From the NCBI GenBank assembly GCA_016710435.1, contig JADJVV010000001.1, positions 372,001 to 436,000 on the forward strand: a stretch of 64,000 nt of DNA. Direction: 5' to 3'. Position numbers and translations under genes: made by a program. Below the pieces are notes generated by a model that had not been told where the DNA came from, did not search any database, and saw nothing but the letters and a program-made list of their open reading frames with translations. Shown one piece after another: positions 41,451-49,372 of the stretch (position 1 is the first letter of the stretch; each line of letters begins with the position of its first letter). Origin of the DNA: Hyphomicrobiales bacterium (GTDB taxonomy: Bacteria > Pseudomonadota > Alphaproteobacteria > Rhizobiales > Aestuariivirgaceae).

Positions 41451-41642
41451 TCAGTCCTCGGCGTAGTAGACGCCGGTGACGGGATCCTGCTTCAGGCGCT
41501 TGAACTCAGCCGGGTCGCGCGCATCCTCACGCTTGACGCGGGCGGATTCGGCCTGCTTCTCAATGGCACCCACCACTTTCTTCAGCGCGAAACCCGCCAG
41601 CATGGTGGCACCCGCCGCGAGCAAGGACTTGACGAAACGCAT
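41451..41642 (-). CDS. Small conserved protein with N-terminal hydrophobic segment
   Basis: A 63-residue protein: hydrophobic, possibly membrane-associated helix at residues 4-20 (VKSLLAAGATMLAGFAL), a charged middle (EKQAESARVKREDARD) and the tail LKQDPVTGVYYAED. I do not recognise a function; similar short proteins occur at this place in other alphaproteobacteria, beside S49 peptidase and glyQ. The ATG at 41642 has GGGGAG upstream (about 10 bp). It sits between the S49 peptidase and methyltransferase genes in the minus-strand block. Confidence 0.6.
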   Translation of the reverse strand: MRFVKSLLAAGATMLAGFALKKVVGAIEKQAESARVKREDARDPAEFKRLKQDPVTGVYYAED

Positions 41643-41682
41643 GGCTTCACTTCTCCCCAAGGCCAGAGCCTTTAAGAGCTCA

Positions 41683-42531
41683 TTATAGGCCAAAACGTGA
41701 CCACCATGCACGGTTTTCCAACGCCTCCAATGCCGCATCGGGGAGGCTCGCCAGGGCGGCACTGTCGCGCCCCATGCCCAGCCAGCGCATGCCCCAGCCG
41801 CCTGCCGCCGCAACCGGCTTGATCACGACTTTCTCGCCGAATTTCCGGCGCAGCTCGTCGTTCAGATGGCCCAGCCCGTCGATCAGACCCAGCTCCACAG
41901 CCTTCCCGCCCCGCCAGTAGAGACCCGAGAACAGCTCCTTCTCGTCGCCCTTCAGCTTGCCGGCGCGGCGCTGGCGCACCATGGACTTGAAGCTGTCGTG
42001 CATGTCGCCGAGCATCATTTCGAGACGTTCCACGTCTTCCTTCCGCTCCGGCTGGAACGGGTCGAGCTGGCTCTTGTTGTCGCCTGCCGTGTGCACGCGC
42101 CGTTCCACGCCGAGCTTCTCCAGCGTCTCCGGAAAGCCGAAGCCCATGGAGATGACGCCGATCGAGCCCACGATGGAATTTTCATCGGCATAGATTTCAT
42201 CCGCCGCGCAAGCGAGCCAATAGCCGCCCGATGCCGCCACGTCTTCGCAGAAGGCATAGACGGGAAGCTTGTGCTCCTCTGCCAGCTGCCGGATGCGCCG
42301 CGCGATGATGGCGGATTGCACCGGCGAACCGCCCGGACAATTGATGGCCAGCGCCACCCCGGCGATGCCCTTGCGGAACGCCCTCTTCAGCACCGGCTCC
42401 AGCGTCTTGCCCGACAAGGTCGGCCGCAAACCCCGCTCCGCCATGATCGGCCCATCCAGCCGCACCACATGAATGACAGGAATGCTCCGCCGGAAGCGGG
42501 CAGGCACAAGCTTCAGAAAAGTTTTCAACAT
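41683..42531 (-). CDS. S49 family peptidase (SohB/SppA-like)
   Basis: A 282-residue single-domain S49 serine protease. The Ser-Lys dyad is S101 in CEDVAASGGYWLA and K153 in HTAGDNKSQLDPF, with oxyanion glycines in AINCPGGSPVQS. The short hydrophobic N terminus could anchor it to the inner membrane. It would degrade signal peptides or membrane protein fragments. MLKTFLKLVP is the natural start; the longer open frame upstream lies in the TrmN6-like gene region. Confidence 0.9.
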   Translation of the reverse strand: MLKTFLKLVPARFRRSIPVIHVVRLDGPIMAERGLRPTLSGKTLEPVLKRAFRKGIAGVALAINCPGGSPVQSAIIARRIRQLAEEHKLPVYAFCEDVAASGGYWLACAADEIYADENSIVGSIGVISMGFGFPETLEKLGVERRVHTAGDNKSQLDPFQPERKEDVERLEMMLGDMHDSFKSMVRQRRAGKLKGDEKELFSGLYWRGGKAVELGLIDGLGHLNDELRRKFGEKVVIKPVAAAGGWGMRWLGMGRDSAALASLPDAALEALENRAWWSRFGL

Positions 42532-42574
42532 GCCGCCGATATGGGAGCCCCCGCAGCGGAAGGCAAGCGGGGGG

Positions 42575-43387
42575 TTACCGCAGCCGCCAGGCCATGCCTT
42601 CGCGCAGGACGGCGTCGGCGTCGGCGGTGAAGGCGTGGCCTTCGCCGTGGAGGATGAGGCCCGGCAGCAATTGCATCGGCGCCTTGGAGCCCTTGACACC
42701 CTGCACGATGACACGGCTCGCCGCCGTACCTTCGCGCGCATAGAGCGGCGCCACGCGGATGTCGCCGAAGCGGTCTTCCATGGAGACAAGAATCTTGCCG
42801 AGCGAGTCGGCGCGGTGGATGAGGGTCACGGTGCCGCGCAGCGACACCATCGCGTGCATCACCTTGATCCAGATGTCGAGATCGTCCGGCCCGAACGAAT
42901 GGGCCTGCGCCTTGAGCAGGCTGGGCGAGGCCGTGACCTTGCCATCCTCGAAATAGGGCGGATTGGCGTAGGCATGGGCGAAGGTGCCGTGTTGCGGCAA
43001 ATGCGCGAGATCGCGGCGCATCGCTTCCTTCACATCGCCGTGGATGACCTTGAGAAGCTGCGCGAAGCCGTTCCGCTTGGCGTTCTCCTCGCACATCATG
43101 GCATAGCGGGCCGCCACTTCCATGCCGGTGATGTGGATGGCGGGATTGCGGGCAATCAGGCAGAGCGCGGCAACGCCCACGCCGATGCCCGCTTCAAAAA
43201 CCGTCTCACCAGCAGCGACAGGAATGGAGGCGGCCAAGAATACGGCATCGATGCCGGCGCGATAACCCTTTTCCGGCTGCAGCACGCGCAGCCGACCGCC
43301 CAGGAAGGCGTCTTCCGTGAACGAAGATGGCACGTGCGCGGATGGCGTCGGCATATGCCCGATTGTGGCTTCGGCTGCGAGTTGCAT
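42575..43387 (-). CDS. tRNA1(Val) (adenine37-N6)-methyltransferase-like (TrmN6 family)
   Basis: A 270-residue N6-adenine/N5-glutamine type methyltransferase: SAM motif VFEAGIGVGVAALCL and the catalytic N142-P-P-Y145 (YANPPYFEDG). The lead-in FLGGRLRVLQPEKGYRAGID is typical of the YfiC/TrmN6 family, which methylates A37 of a valine tRNA. Start at 43387 (GGGG close upstream) is uncertain; M12 at 43354 is an alternative. It is divergent from the polyprenyl synthase gene, with 150 bp between starts, and heads the minus-strand block running to the S49 gene. Confidence 0.85.
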   Translation of the reverse strand: MQLAAEATIGHMPTPSAHVPSSFTEDAFLGGRLRVLQPEKGYRAGIDAVFLAASIPVAAGETVFEAGIGVGVAALCLIARNPAIHITGMEVAARYAMMCEENAKRNGFAQLLKVIHGDVKEAMRRDLAHLPQHGTFAHAYANPPYFEDGKVTASPSLLKAQAHSFGPDDLDIWIKVMHAMVSLRGTVTLIHRADSLGKILVSMEDRFGDIRVAPLYAREGTAASRVIVQGVKGSKAPMQLLPGLILHGEGHAFTADADAVLREGMAWRLR

Positions 43388-43537
43388 AGACCCCGAACGT
43401 TAACGAAGCTTGGTGAACGAGAAGTTACTGCAGAATTTTTGCCATGGATACAATCTCTTACGGTTGACGCTTCGGTGACATTTTCGGTGCCATTTGTTCC
43501 TGAACAGGTTAAAAGGGCAAAAAACCGAGGTTTGACA

Positions 43538-44557
43538 ATGGGTGTCGTGATTCCGTTCGAAGGGGGAGCCGAGAAGGCACAACCGACGCTTGACGCGCTG
43601 GTGAAGCTGACGGCCCAGGACATGGGGTTGATCAACGATCTCATTCTCGAAAAGGCCCAGAGCCATGTGGAGCTGATTCCGGAAATCGCCGGCCACCTCA
43701 TCAACTCCGGCGGCAAGCGCATCCGCCCGATGCTCACCGTCGCGGCGGCGCGCATGTGCGGCTATCAGGGCTTGCATCACATCAAGCTCGCCATGTCGGT
43801 GGAGTTCATGCACACCGCAACGCTGCTGCATGACGACGTGGTGGACGAAAGCGATACGCGCCGCGGCAAGGAAGCCGCCCGCGTGATCTGGGGCAACCAG
43901 GCCAGTGTGCTCGTCGGCGACTACCTGCTGGGCCAGGCCTTCAAGATGATGGTGGAAACGGGATCGCTGGAATGCCTGCGCATTCTTTCGGATGCCGCCT
44001 GCATCATCGCCGAGGGCGAAGTGCTGCAACTCGCCGTCTCGCAGGACACCTCAACCACGGAAGACGCTTACCTTCGCGTCGTCGGCGCAAAGACGGCCGC
44101 CCTTTTTTCCGCTGCGGCCCGTGTCGGCGGTGTCATTTCCAACCGGCCGCGCGCCGAACAGGAAGCGCTGGAATCCTACGGCCGCAATCTCGGCATTGCC
44201 TTCCAGCTTGTGGATGATGCGCTCGACTATTCCGGCACCAAGGCCGAACTGGGCAAGAGCGTGGGCGACGATTTCCGCGAACGCAAGATCACCCTTCCCG
44301 TTGTGCTGGCCTTCCGCCGCGGTGCAACGGAAGAACGGAACTTCTGGAAGCGCACGCTGGAAGAAGGCGACCAGACGGAAGCCGATCTCGTCTACGCGCA
44401 AAAGCTGATGGAACGGCATGGCTCGCTCGCCGACACGCTGGAGCGCGCCCGCCACTACGGCGACATGGCGAAGGATGCTCTCGCTATTTTCGCCGAGAGC
44501 GAATGGAAATCAGCACTGCTGGAAGCCGTCGATTTCTGCATCGCCCGGTCGCACTGA
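43538..44557 (+). CDS. Polyprenyl diphosphate synthase (octaprenyl/decaprenyl type)
   Basis: A 339-residue trans-prenyltransferase. First aspartate-rich motif DDVVD at 99-103 (LLHDDVVDESDTRRG), second DDALD at 226-230 (QLVDDALDYSG), IPP-binding GGKRIRP (58-64). Small residues before the first motif indicate a long product, so it most likely makes the C40-C50 side chain of ubiquinone. The real start is the ATG at 43538; the frame is open for another kilobase upstream only because it is antisense to the TrmN6 gene. DUF2798 follows 16 bp later. Confidence 0.92.
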   Translation: MGVVIPFEGGAEKAQPTLDALVKLTAQDMGLINDLILEKAQSHVELIPEIAGHLINSGGKRIRPMLTVAAARMCGYQGLHHIKLAMSVEFMHTATLLHDDVVDESDTRRGKEAARVIWGNQASVLVGDYLLGQAFKMMVETGSLECLRILSDAACIIAEGEVLQLAVSQDTSTTEDAYLRVVGAKTAALFSAAARVGGVISNRPRAEQEALESYGRNLGIAFQLVDDALDYSGTKAELGKSVGDDFRERKITLPVVLAFRRGATEERNFWKRTLEEGDQTEADLVYAQKLMERHGSLADTLERARHYGDMAKDALAIFAESEWKSALLEAVDFCIARSH

Positions 44558-44573
44558 CAATCTGGAAACTGGA

Positions 44574-44816
44574 ATGAAGAAACTTCCGCCGGCCGCGATG
44601 CACATCGTCATGCCGTTCTTCCTGTCCCTGCTCATGTCCTGCATCGTGTCGTTCGTCGCCACGGCGAAGGCCCTCGGGCTTGCGCCCGATCTCGTCACAA
44701 GCTGGCTGAAGGCCTGGGGGATCAGCTGGGTGGTTGCTTTTCCAACCGTGCTGGTGGTGCTGCCCATCGTGCGCCGGCTGGCCTCACTCGTGGTCGAGAC
44801 ACCAGGTCAGAGCTGA
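44574..44816 (+). CDS. DUF2798 family small membrane protein
   Basis: An 80-residue protein with two membrane helices (IVMPFFLSLLMSCIVSFVAT and WVVAFPTVLVVLPIVRRLA). The pattern matches DUF2798, whose members have no known function. The ATG at 44574 is close behind the polyprenyl synthase stop and probably co-transcribed. It is convergent with ispE, 6 bp between stops. Confidence 0.78.
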   Translation: MKKLPPAAMHIVMPFFLSLLMSCIVSFVATAKALGLAPDLVTSWLKAWGISWVVAFPTVLVVLPIVRRLASLVVETPGQS

Positions 44817-44822
44817 TTGCGT

Positions 44823-45665
44823 TCAGGTGATGCGAGACGCCGCCACCCACCAACCGGGGTGCGCACGGCGCAGCGCCTGCGCCACGCCTTCTGCAACCGT
44901 CAGATCGGAAGCAAGACCAAAGCATGTGGCACCCGAACCCGACATCCGCACTGCGTCCAATCCTGCGTGACCTGACAGCGCCGCCAATACATCCGCAATG
45001 ACAGGCTGAACCCGGATCGCCGCCTCCGTCATGTCATTGCGCCACGTCGACGGGGCATGGAAATCAAGCGCCGCGCCATGCTCCTGACCCTTGGCAAGCC
45101 CGATGGCACCAAACACCGCCGCCGTCTCGCAGGCAACACCCGGGTTGACCAACACGATCGCCGGCGACGGGAGTGATGCCAGCGCGGACAACCGTTCGCC
45201 CACACCTTGCATGCGGCAGGCCTTCTGCTGCAGGCACACCGGAACATCCGCGCCGAGTTTCAGGGCGATGGCGTCAATCACCGCAGGCGGAATTGAAGCC
45301 GGCGCGAGTTTGAGAAAAGCCCGCAACGCCGCCGCCGCATCTGCCGATCCACCGCCGATGCCCGCCGCGACGGGAAGCATCTTGCGCAACTGCACGCGCA
45401 CCGCCGGAAGTGCGACATGCTGCGATACCATGGCATAGGCGCGGCAGATCAGATTGTCCGGGCCCGTTGGCACGGCCTGGGCAAACGGCCCCGCCACGGC
45501 AAGTTCAATCCCCTCGCCCGCCACGGCCTCCACCGTGAGCAGGTCGCCGACGTCGGCGAAGGCGACAGCGGAATCAATGTCGTGATAGCCGTCAGAGCGG
45601 CGCCCGAGGATGTGCAGCGCCAGATTGACCTTGGCTTTGGCCGTTTCCGTGACCGGCGCAGACAT
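44823..45665 (-). CDS. ispE: 4-diphosphocytidyl-2-C-methyl-D-erythritol kinase
   Basis: A 280-residue GHMP kinase of the MEP isoprenoid pathway. K12 (AKAKVNLALHILGRRSDGYH) and the ATP-binding loop PVAAGIGGGSADAAA (98-112) with catalytic D149-type GADVPVCL region are present, and the C-terminal motif VRMSGSGATCFGL is intact. It phosphorylates CDP-methylerythritol. Its start shares one base with the stop of the TPR gene, so both are one transcript. Confidence 0.94.
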   Translation of the reverse strand: MSAPVTETAKAKVNLALHILGRRSDGYHDIDSAVAFADVGDLLTVEAVAGEGIELAVAGPFAQAVPTGPDNLICRAYAMVSQHVALPAVRVQLRKMLPVAAGIGGGSADAAAALRAFLKLAPASIPPAVIDAIALKLGADVPVCLQQKACRMQGVGERLSALASLPSPAIVLVNPGVACETAAVFGAIGLAKGQEHGAALDFHAPSTWRNDMTEAAIRVQPVIADVLAALSGHAGLDAVRMSGSGATCFGLASDLTVAEGVAQALRRAHPGWWVAASRIT

Positions 45666-47383
45666 CAGCCGTTCGAGGGCTGGCCCTGGCCACTGTCCGC
45701 GGGCTTCACCAACGGCGCCTCCGCCGGAAGACCATCCTTGAGCTTATCCTCGATGCGGATGAGATCCGCCGGTGCAGGCCGGTTGTCCTTGGCGTGCTGC
45801 CACTGGAAGCGCGCTTCCAGGCGGCGGCCCACGCGCCAGTAGGCATCGCCCAGATGCTCCGAGATGATGGCATCGCTGGGCTTCAGGTCGACGGCGCGTT
45901 CCAGGTTTGCAACGGCTTCGTCGTAGTTGCGAAGTTGAAAATAGGCCCAGCCCAGGCTGTCGACGATGTAGCCATCGTTGGGCCGGAGTTCCACCGCCTT
46001 CTTCACCATGCCGATCGCTTCATCGAGCTTCTTGTTCATGTCGATCAGCGAATAGCCGAGGTAGTTCAGCACCGAGGGCTCGTTGGGCGACAGCGCAAGG
46101 GCCTTGCGGAAATCGACTTCCGCCTTGTCCCACTGCTTCAGGCGTTCAAGCGCGATGCCGCGGTAGTAGTGGATGCTCCACAATTCACGGCCGTCTTCCT
46201 TGGCAACCGTGATGGCCTGGTCGTAGGCCTTCACGGCCTCCGCATAGTTCTCGCTGTTGCGCAGGAGATTGCCCAGCGTCGTCCAGGTATCAATGTTGCG
46301 GGGCTCGCGGCCGAGGATCGCGCGCATGCGTGTCTCCGCGTCGCCGTTCCGTTCCATGCGCTGCAGGTTGATGGCGATTTCCGTATCGGCGTTGGTGCGC
46401 AGTTCGGAGGTGACGGGCACCTGCTCGAACACGTCGATGGCCTGCTGATAACGCTGGCTGGTGCCGAGGATGTCACCCAGCAAGGTGAGAACCACCGGAC
46501 GGTCGCTGTTCAGTGAGAGCGCAAGCTGCGCATAGATCAGCGCCACGTCGGCGCTCTGGTCATCGTTCATGGCGGCGGCCAGCGAGAACATGGCTTCCGC
46601 TGCACCGGCGGATGGAGACTGAATGAAGGGCGGGGGCACTTCGCCGGCCTTGGCCTGCTGCAGCGAGGCCTCGACCAGCACATTGTTTTCACCGCCCGTG
46701 AGGAAGGCGGAATAGACCTTCTCGGCCTCGGCCTTCTTGTTGGTGCGCATGAGGTAGTTGCCGTAGGCCTGCGTCACGCGGAGACTTGTGCCGGCATCCG
46801 CATAGGCCTTCTTGTAGGCCGCGTCGGCGCGCATCGTGTTGGCGAGGAAGTCCGAAATGAGTGCGCCGTGCAGTGATTTGAAATTGGCAAAGGTGTCGTT
46901 GCGGTCAAGCTTGTCCAGTTCGGTCATGGCCGCGTTGTAGGATCCCTCGCCGGCATAGGACCACGCCGTGAGCAGCGCCGACGTCAGCTCGCCGACTGGC
47001 GTGTAGGCAGATTCGGCAAAATGCTTGCGGGCCTCTTCATATCGCCGCAGCTTGAATTCCTTGAGGCCGAGTACGAGGCGCGCCATGCGCTGCTGGCTGT
47101 TGAAGGAGAGAACCTTGTCCGCCAGCTTTTCCGCTTCGGCAATGTTGCCGTTGGCCAATTCAAGCTGGAACAGCCGCTCGGTCAGCACCGGGTTGCTTGC
47201 ATCCTGCTTCAGCGCGGCGCGCAGGTAGCCCGCGGCTTCCATGGTGTCGCGGTTGCGGCCCGCCGAACGGCTGGCGAGATAATTCCCCCACAGGGAGGTT
47301 TCAACGGGAGTTGCGGCAATCGACACCTCGCCCCAGGTCAACAGGGCAACGAGGCTTGCAGAGAGCATGAATGTACGAGTCAT
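45665..47383 (-). CDS. TPR repeat protein, exported
   Basis: A 572-residue protein with a signal peptide (1-23, TWGEVSIA) followed by tetratricopeptide repeats along the whole length; clear repeats are at the C-terminal half (NIDTWTTLGNLLRNSENYAE, LNYLGYSLIDMNKKLDEA, VDSLGWAYFQLRNYDEAVA, SEHLGDAYWRVGRRLEAR). It resembles the Rhizobiales TPR proteins found in front of ispE. It is probably a periplasmic or outer-membrane scaffold; partner unknown. TATTTT lies 8 bp before the ATG with TTGCGG 16 bp further up, so the leader is very short. Confidence 0.85.
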   Translation of the reverse strand: MTRTFMLSASLVALLTWGEVSIAATPVETSLWGNYLASRSAGRNRDTMEAAGYLRAALKQDASNPVLTERLFQLELANGNIAEAEKLADKVLSFNSQQRMARLVLGLKEFKLRRYEEARKHFAESAYTPVGELTSALLTAWSYAGEGSYNAAMTELDKLDRNDTFANFKSLHGALISDFLANTMRADAAYKKAYADAGTSLRVTQAYGNYLMRTNKKAEAEKVYSAFLTGGENNVLVEASLQQAKAGEVPPPFIQSPSAGAAEAMFSLAAAMNDDQSADVALIYAQLALSLNSDRPVVLTLLGDILGTSQRYQQAIDVFEQVPVTSELRTNADTEIAINLQRMERNGDAETRMRAILGREPRNIDTWTTLGNLLRNSENYAEAVKAYDQAITVAKEDGRELWSIHYYRGIALERLKQWDKAEVDFRKALALSPNEPSVLNYLGYSLIDMNKKLDEAIGMVKKAVELRPNDGYIVDSLGWAYFQLRNYDEAVANLERAVDLKPSDAIISEHLGDAYWRVGRRLEARFQWQHAKDNRPAPADLIRIEDKLKDGLPAEAPLVKPADSGQGQPSNG

Positions 47384-47428
47384 GCCCCATAAAATAGGGC
47401 TTTCCGCTCAACCCGCAACTTAAAAGAA

Positions 47429-47456
47429 AAAGGCGGATGCGAGGGCATCCGCCTTT
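47429..47456 (-). terminator. Rho-independent terminator of the TadG-like gene
   Basis: A perfect 12-bp stem (AAAGGCGGATGC / GCATCCGCCTTT) with a four-base GAGG loop. On the minus strand it follows the TadG-like stop by 20 bp and leads into TTCTTTT. Confidence 0.85.
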
Positions 47457-47476
47457 GATTTGCTCCGGCTTGCGCC

Positions 47477-49195
47477 TTATTTCGACACGTAGATCGACTT
47501 GTTGATGACGTCCTGCCCGATGTGGTTGAAGAAGGCCGCCAGATCGGTAGGCGCCGTGGCGTGCTGGTAGTAGCCCGTGCCGGACGAGCAACTCTGCAGA
47601 CGGGTCTTCGTGGCGGTGGACACACCGCTGCCGAAGGACGCCACATAAAGCTGGATACCCGCCGCCTTCACGTTCGAACACACGGTGAGCATGTCGGTAT
47701 CCATCGAGCCCTGGATGGCGCTCGAGGTCGTGGTGCTGAAGCGGTTGTTTGCCGTCGGTTCGCCTGCAAGGCCGTTGGCGGAATAGATGGTGTTGTTGAA
47801 CCCGTAGCCGCCGGGGCTGAGGTCGTTGTCACCGTCCGTCATGAGCACGACGATCTTCTGCCAGCGCGCATCGCCATAAGGGGCGATGGTCGTGGCACCG
47901 AGGCCGCCCGAACCTTCCACCTTCGCGAAGGGTTCGCCGGGAGAGATCACGCGCCAGCCCCACGAGAGGCCTTCGCCGATGTTGGTCGGACCGGAGGCGT
48001 TCATCAGGTCAATGCCCGCTTCCACCTTGGCGCGGTCATAGGTCATCGGTACGACCTTGCTGGCCGCGCAGCCCGACCACGGGCCATCCGTGCTCACGGA
48101 TTCGGTACCCACGTTCTTGCCGTCATACTTGCGATAGTTCTCCTGCTTGATGCGCAGGTTGGCGGTCGTGGTGCTGGTGCACTGTGTCGACGTCAGGCCG
48201 TAGCATTCCGTATTGACCGTGGTGATGGCGCCCTTTGAAATATAGTCATAGCCGTAGCTGGATTCACTCGGCGTATCGACGGAGAAGTAGGCGGGAAAAC
48301 GAGTCGTCCCATCGGTCGGCGCCGCATCGTTGTTGTGATAGTCGGTCGCGCCGGTGCCGCGGGCGCGTGCTTCCACGCACCCGTTCCAGGTGTGATAGGC
48401 AGTGCTCGACTTCTTGAGCCTGCTCCACGCATAGTAGTTGTTCCAGGCAACGGGCGTCGTCACCGCGTCCCAGTTCACTTTGGAATTCGGATTGTCACCA
48501 GCCGTGTCGATCCAGTTCAGGTTGAAATCATAGGCGGCGGTATCGAGCTTCACGGCGGCCGCAAAAGGCACCAATGCCGTACGCAGGAATTCACTGCGCG
48601 GCTCATTGCCGAGCGTGCCGCCATAGAGCGTCTGCAGAAGATTGTGCGCAGCCGTCTTGGCGCCGTCGATCTTGCCGCTCGAGGCCATGGAGCCTGTGGT
48701 ATCCATCACCATCACGAGTTCGATGGGCCGCATGGCCTTCTGAACCGTTGAACTGGCCTTCATGTCGATTTCGGAGATGCCGGCAAGAGACATGATTGTC
48801 GTGGGGAACTGGAAGTTTGCATCCAGCTTCACCTTCTGACCGGTAATGGTCAGGTCGACGGCAATCTCGCCGCTGGCGTGATAATTCTTGTTCACATAGG
48901 TCGCGGCCAGATTTTCGAGTTCCAGCATGCGCGCATTAAGCTGCGCACCACTGAGGCTCTGAACCGACGCACGGTCATCGGAAGCCACAGCGATCACCGC
49001 CGCATCCACGGCGGCAAGGAACTTGCTGTGTTCATCATTGATGCGGGCGCCATCGACGGCCGCTCCCGCCGCAAGGAAGATCGGAATGGTCGAGAGCGCA
49101 AAGATCTGCGTCACAGTTGCGCTGGTGTCCTTGAGAAAACGGCTCAACAGCCGCTTCTTCCAGGTTGCGCAAGAATCTGAGTGCTGAAGTTCCAT
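47477..49195 (-). CDS. TadG-like pilus protein with von Willebrand A domain
   Basis: A 572-residue protein with a TadE/G-type N terminus (a Tad domain with one hydrophobic segment, VTQIFALSTIPIFLAAGAAV, residues 28-47) and a long von Willebrand A domain. The MIDAS starts at D165-x-T167-x-S169 (VMVMDTTGSMA) and later VLMTDGDND. Such proteins associate with Tad pili or the envelope surface. No other tad gene is in the window, so it is an orphan. Its own terminator follows; a CtrA-like site with one mismatch (49298-49312) lies in the upstream gap. Confidence 0.85.
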   Translation of the reverse strand: MELQHSDSCATWKKRLLSRFLKDTSATVTQIFALSTIPIFLAAGAAVDGARINDEHSKFLAAVDAAVIAVASDDRASVQSLSGAQLNARMLELENLAATYVNKNYHASGEIAVDLTITGQKVKLDANFQFPTTIMSLAGISEIDMKASSTVQKAMRPIELVMVMDTTGSMASSGKIDGAKTAAHNLLQTLYGGTLGNEPRSEFLRTALVPFAAAVKLDTAAYDFNLNWIDTAGDNPNSKVNWDAVTTPVAWNNYYAWSRLKKSSTAYHTWNGCVEARARGTGATDYHNNDAAPTDGTTRFPAYFSVDTPSESSYGYDYISKGAITTVNTECYGLTSTQCTSTTTANLRIKQENYRKYDGKNVGTESVSTDGPWSGCAASKVVPMTYDRAKVEAGIDLMNASGPTNIGEGLSWGWRVISPGEPFAKVEGSGGLGATTIAPYGDARWQKIVVLMTDGDNDLSPGGYGFNNTIYSANGLAGEPTANNRFSTTTSSAIQGSMDTDMLTVCSNVKAAGIQLYVASFGSGVSTATKTRLQSCSSGTGYYQHATAPTDLAAFFNHIGQDVINKSIYVSK

Positions 49196-49372
49196 GACTT
49201 CTCCCCTTCAAATGGGTCAGGGTTAGTCCAGAGAGTTCAACAACTCCTTGCCGCCATGGCTCAACTTTTAGTGTTTCCTCGCTGGTTAAGCCGCAATTTC
49301 AAATAGCGTTAATTCAAACTGTCAAGGAACCTATAGCGAACGCCGGGAAAAATTCCCATCGCGTCACTCCCC

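Noticed and set aside
42473..43537. Extended reading frame ahead of the polyprenyl synthase
   Set aside because: It is antisense to the TrmN6-like gene; the family N terminus begins at 43538.
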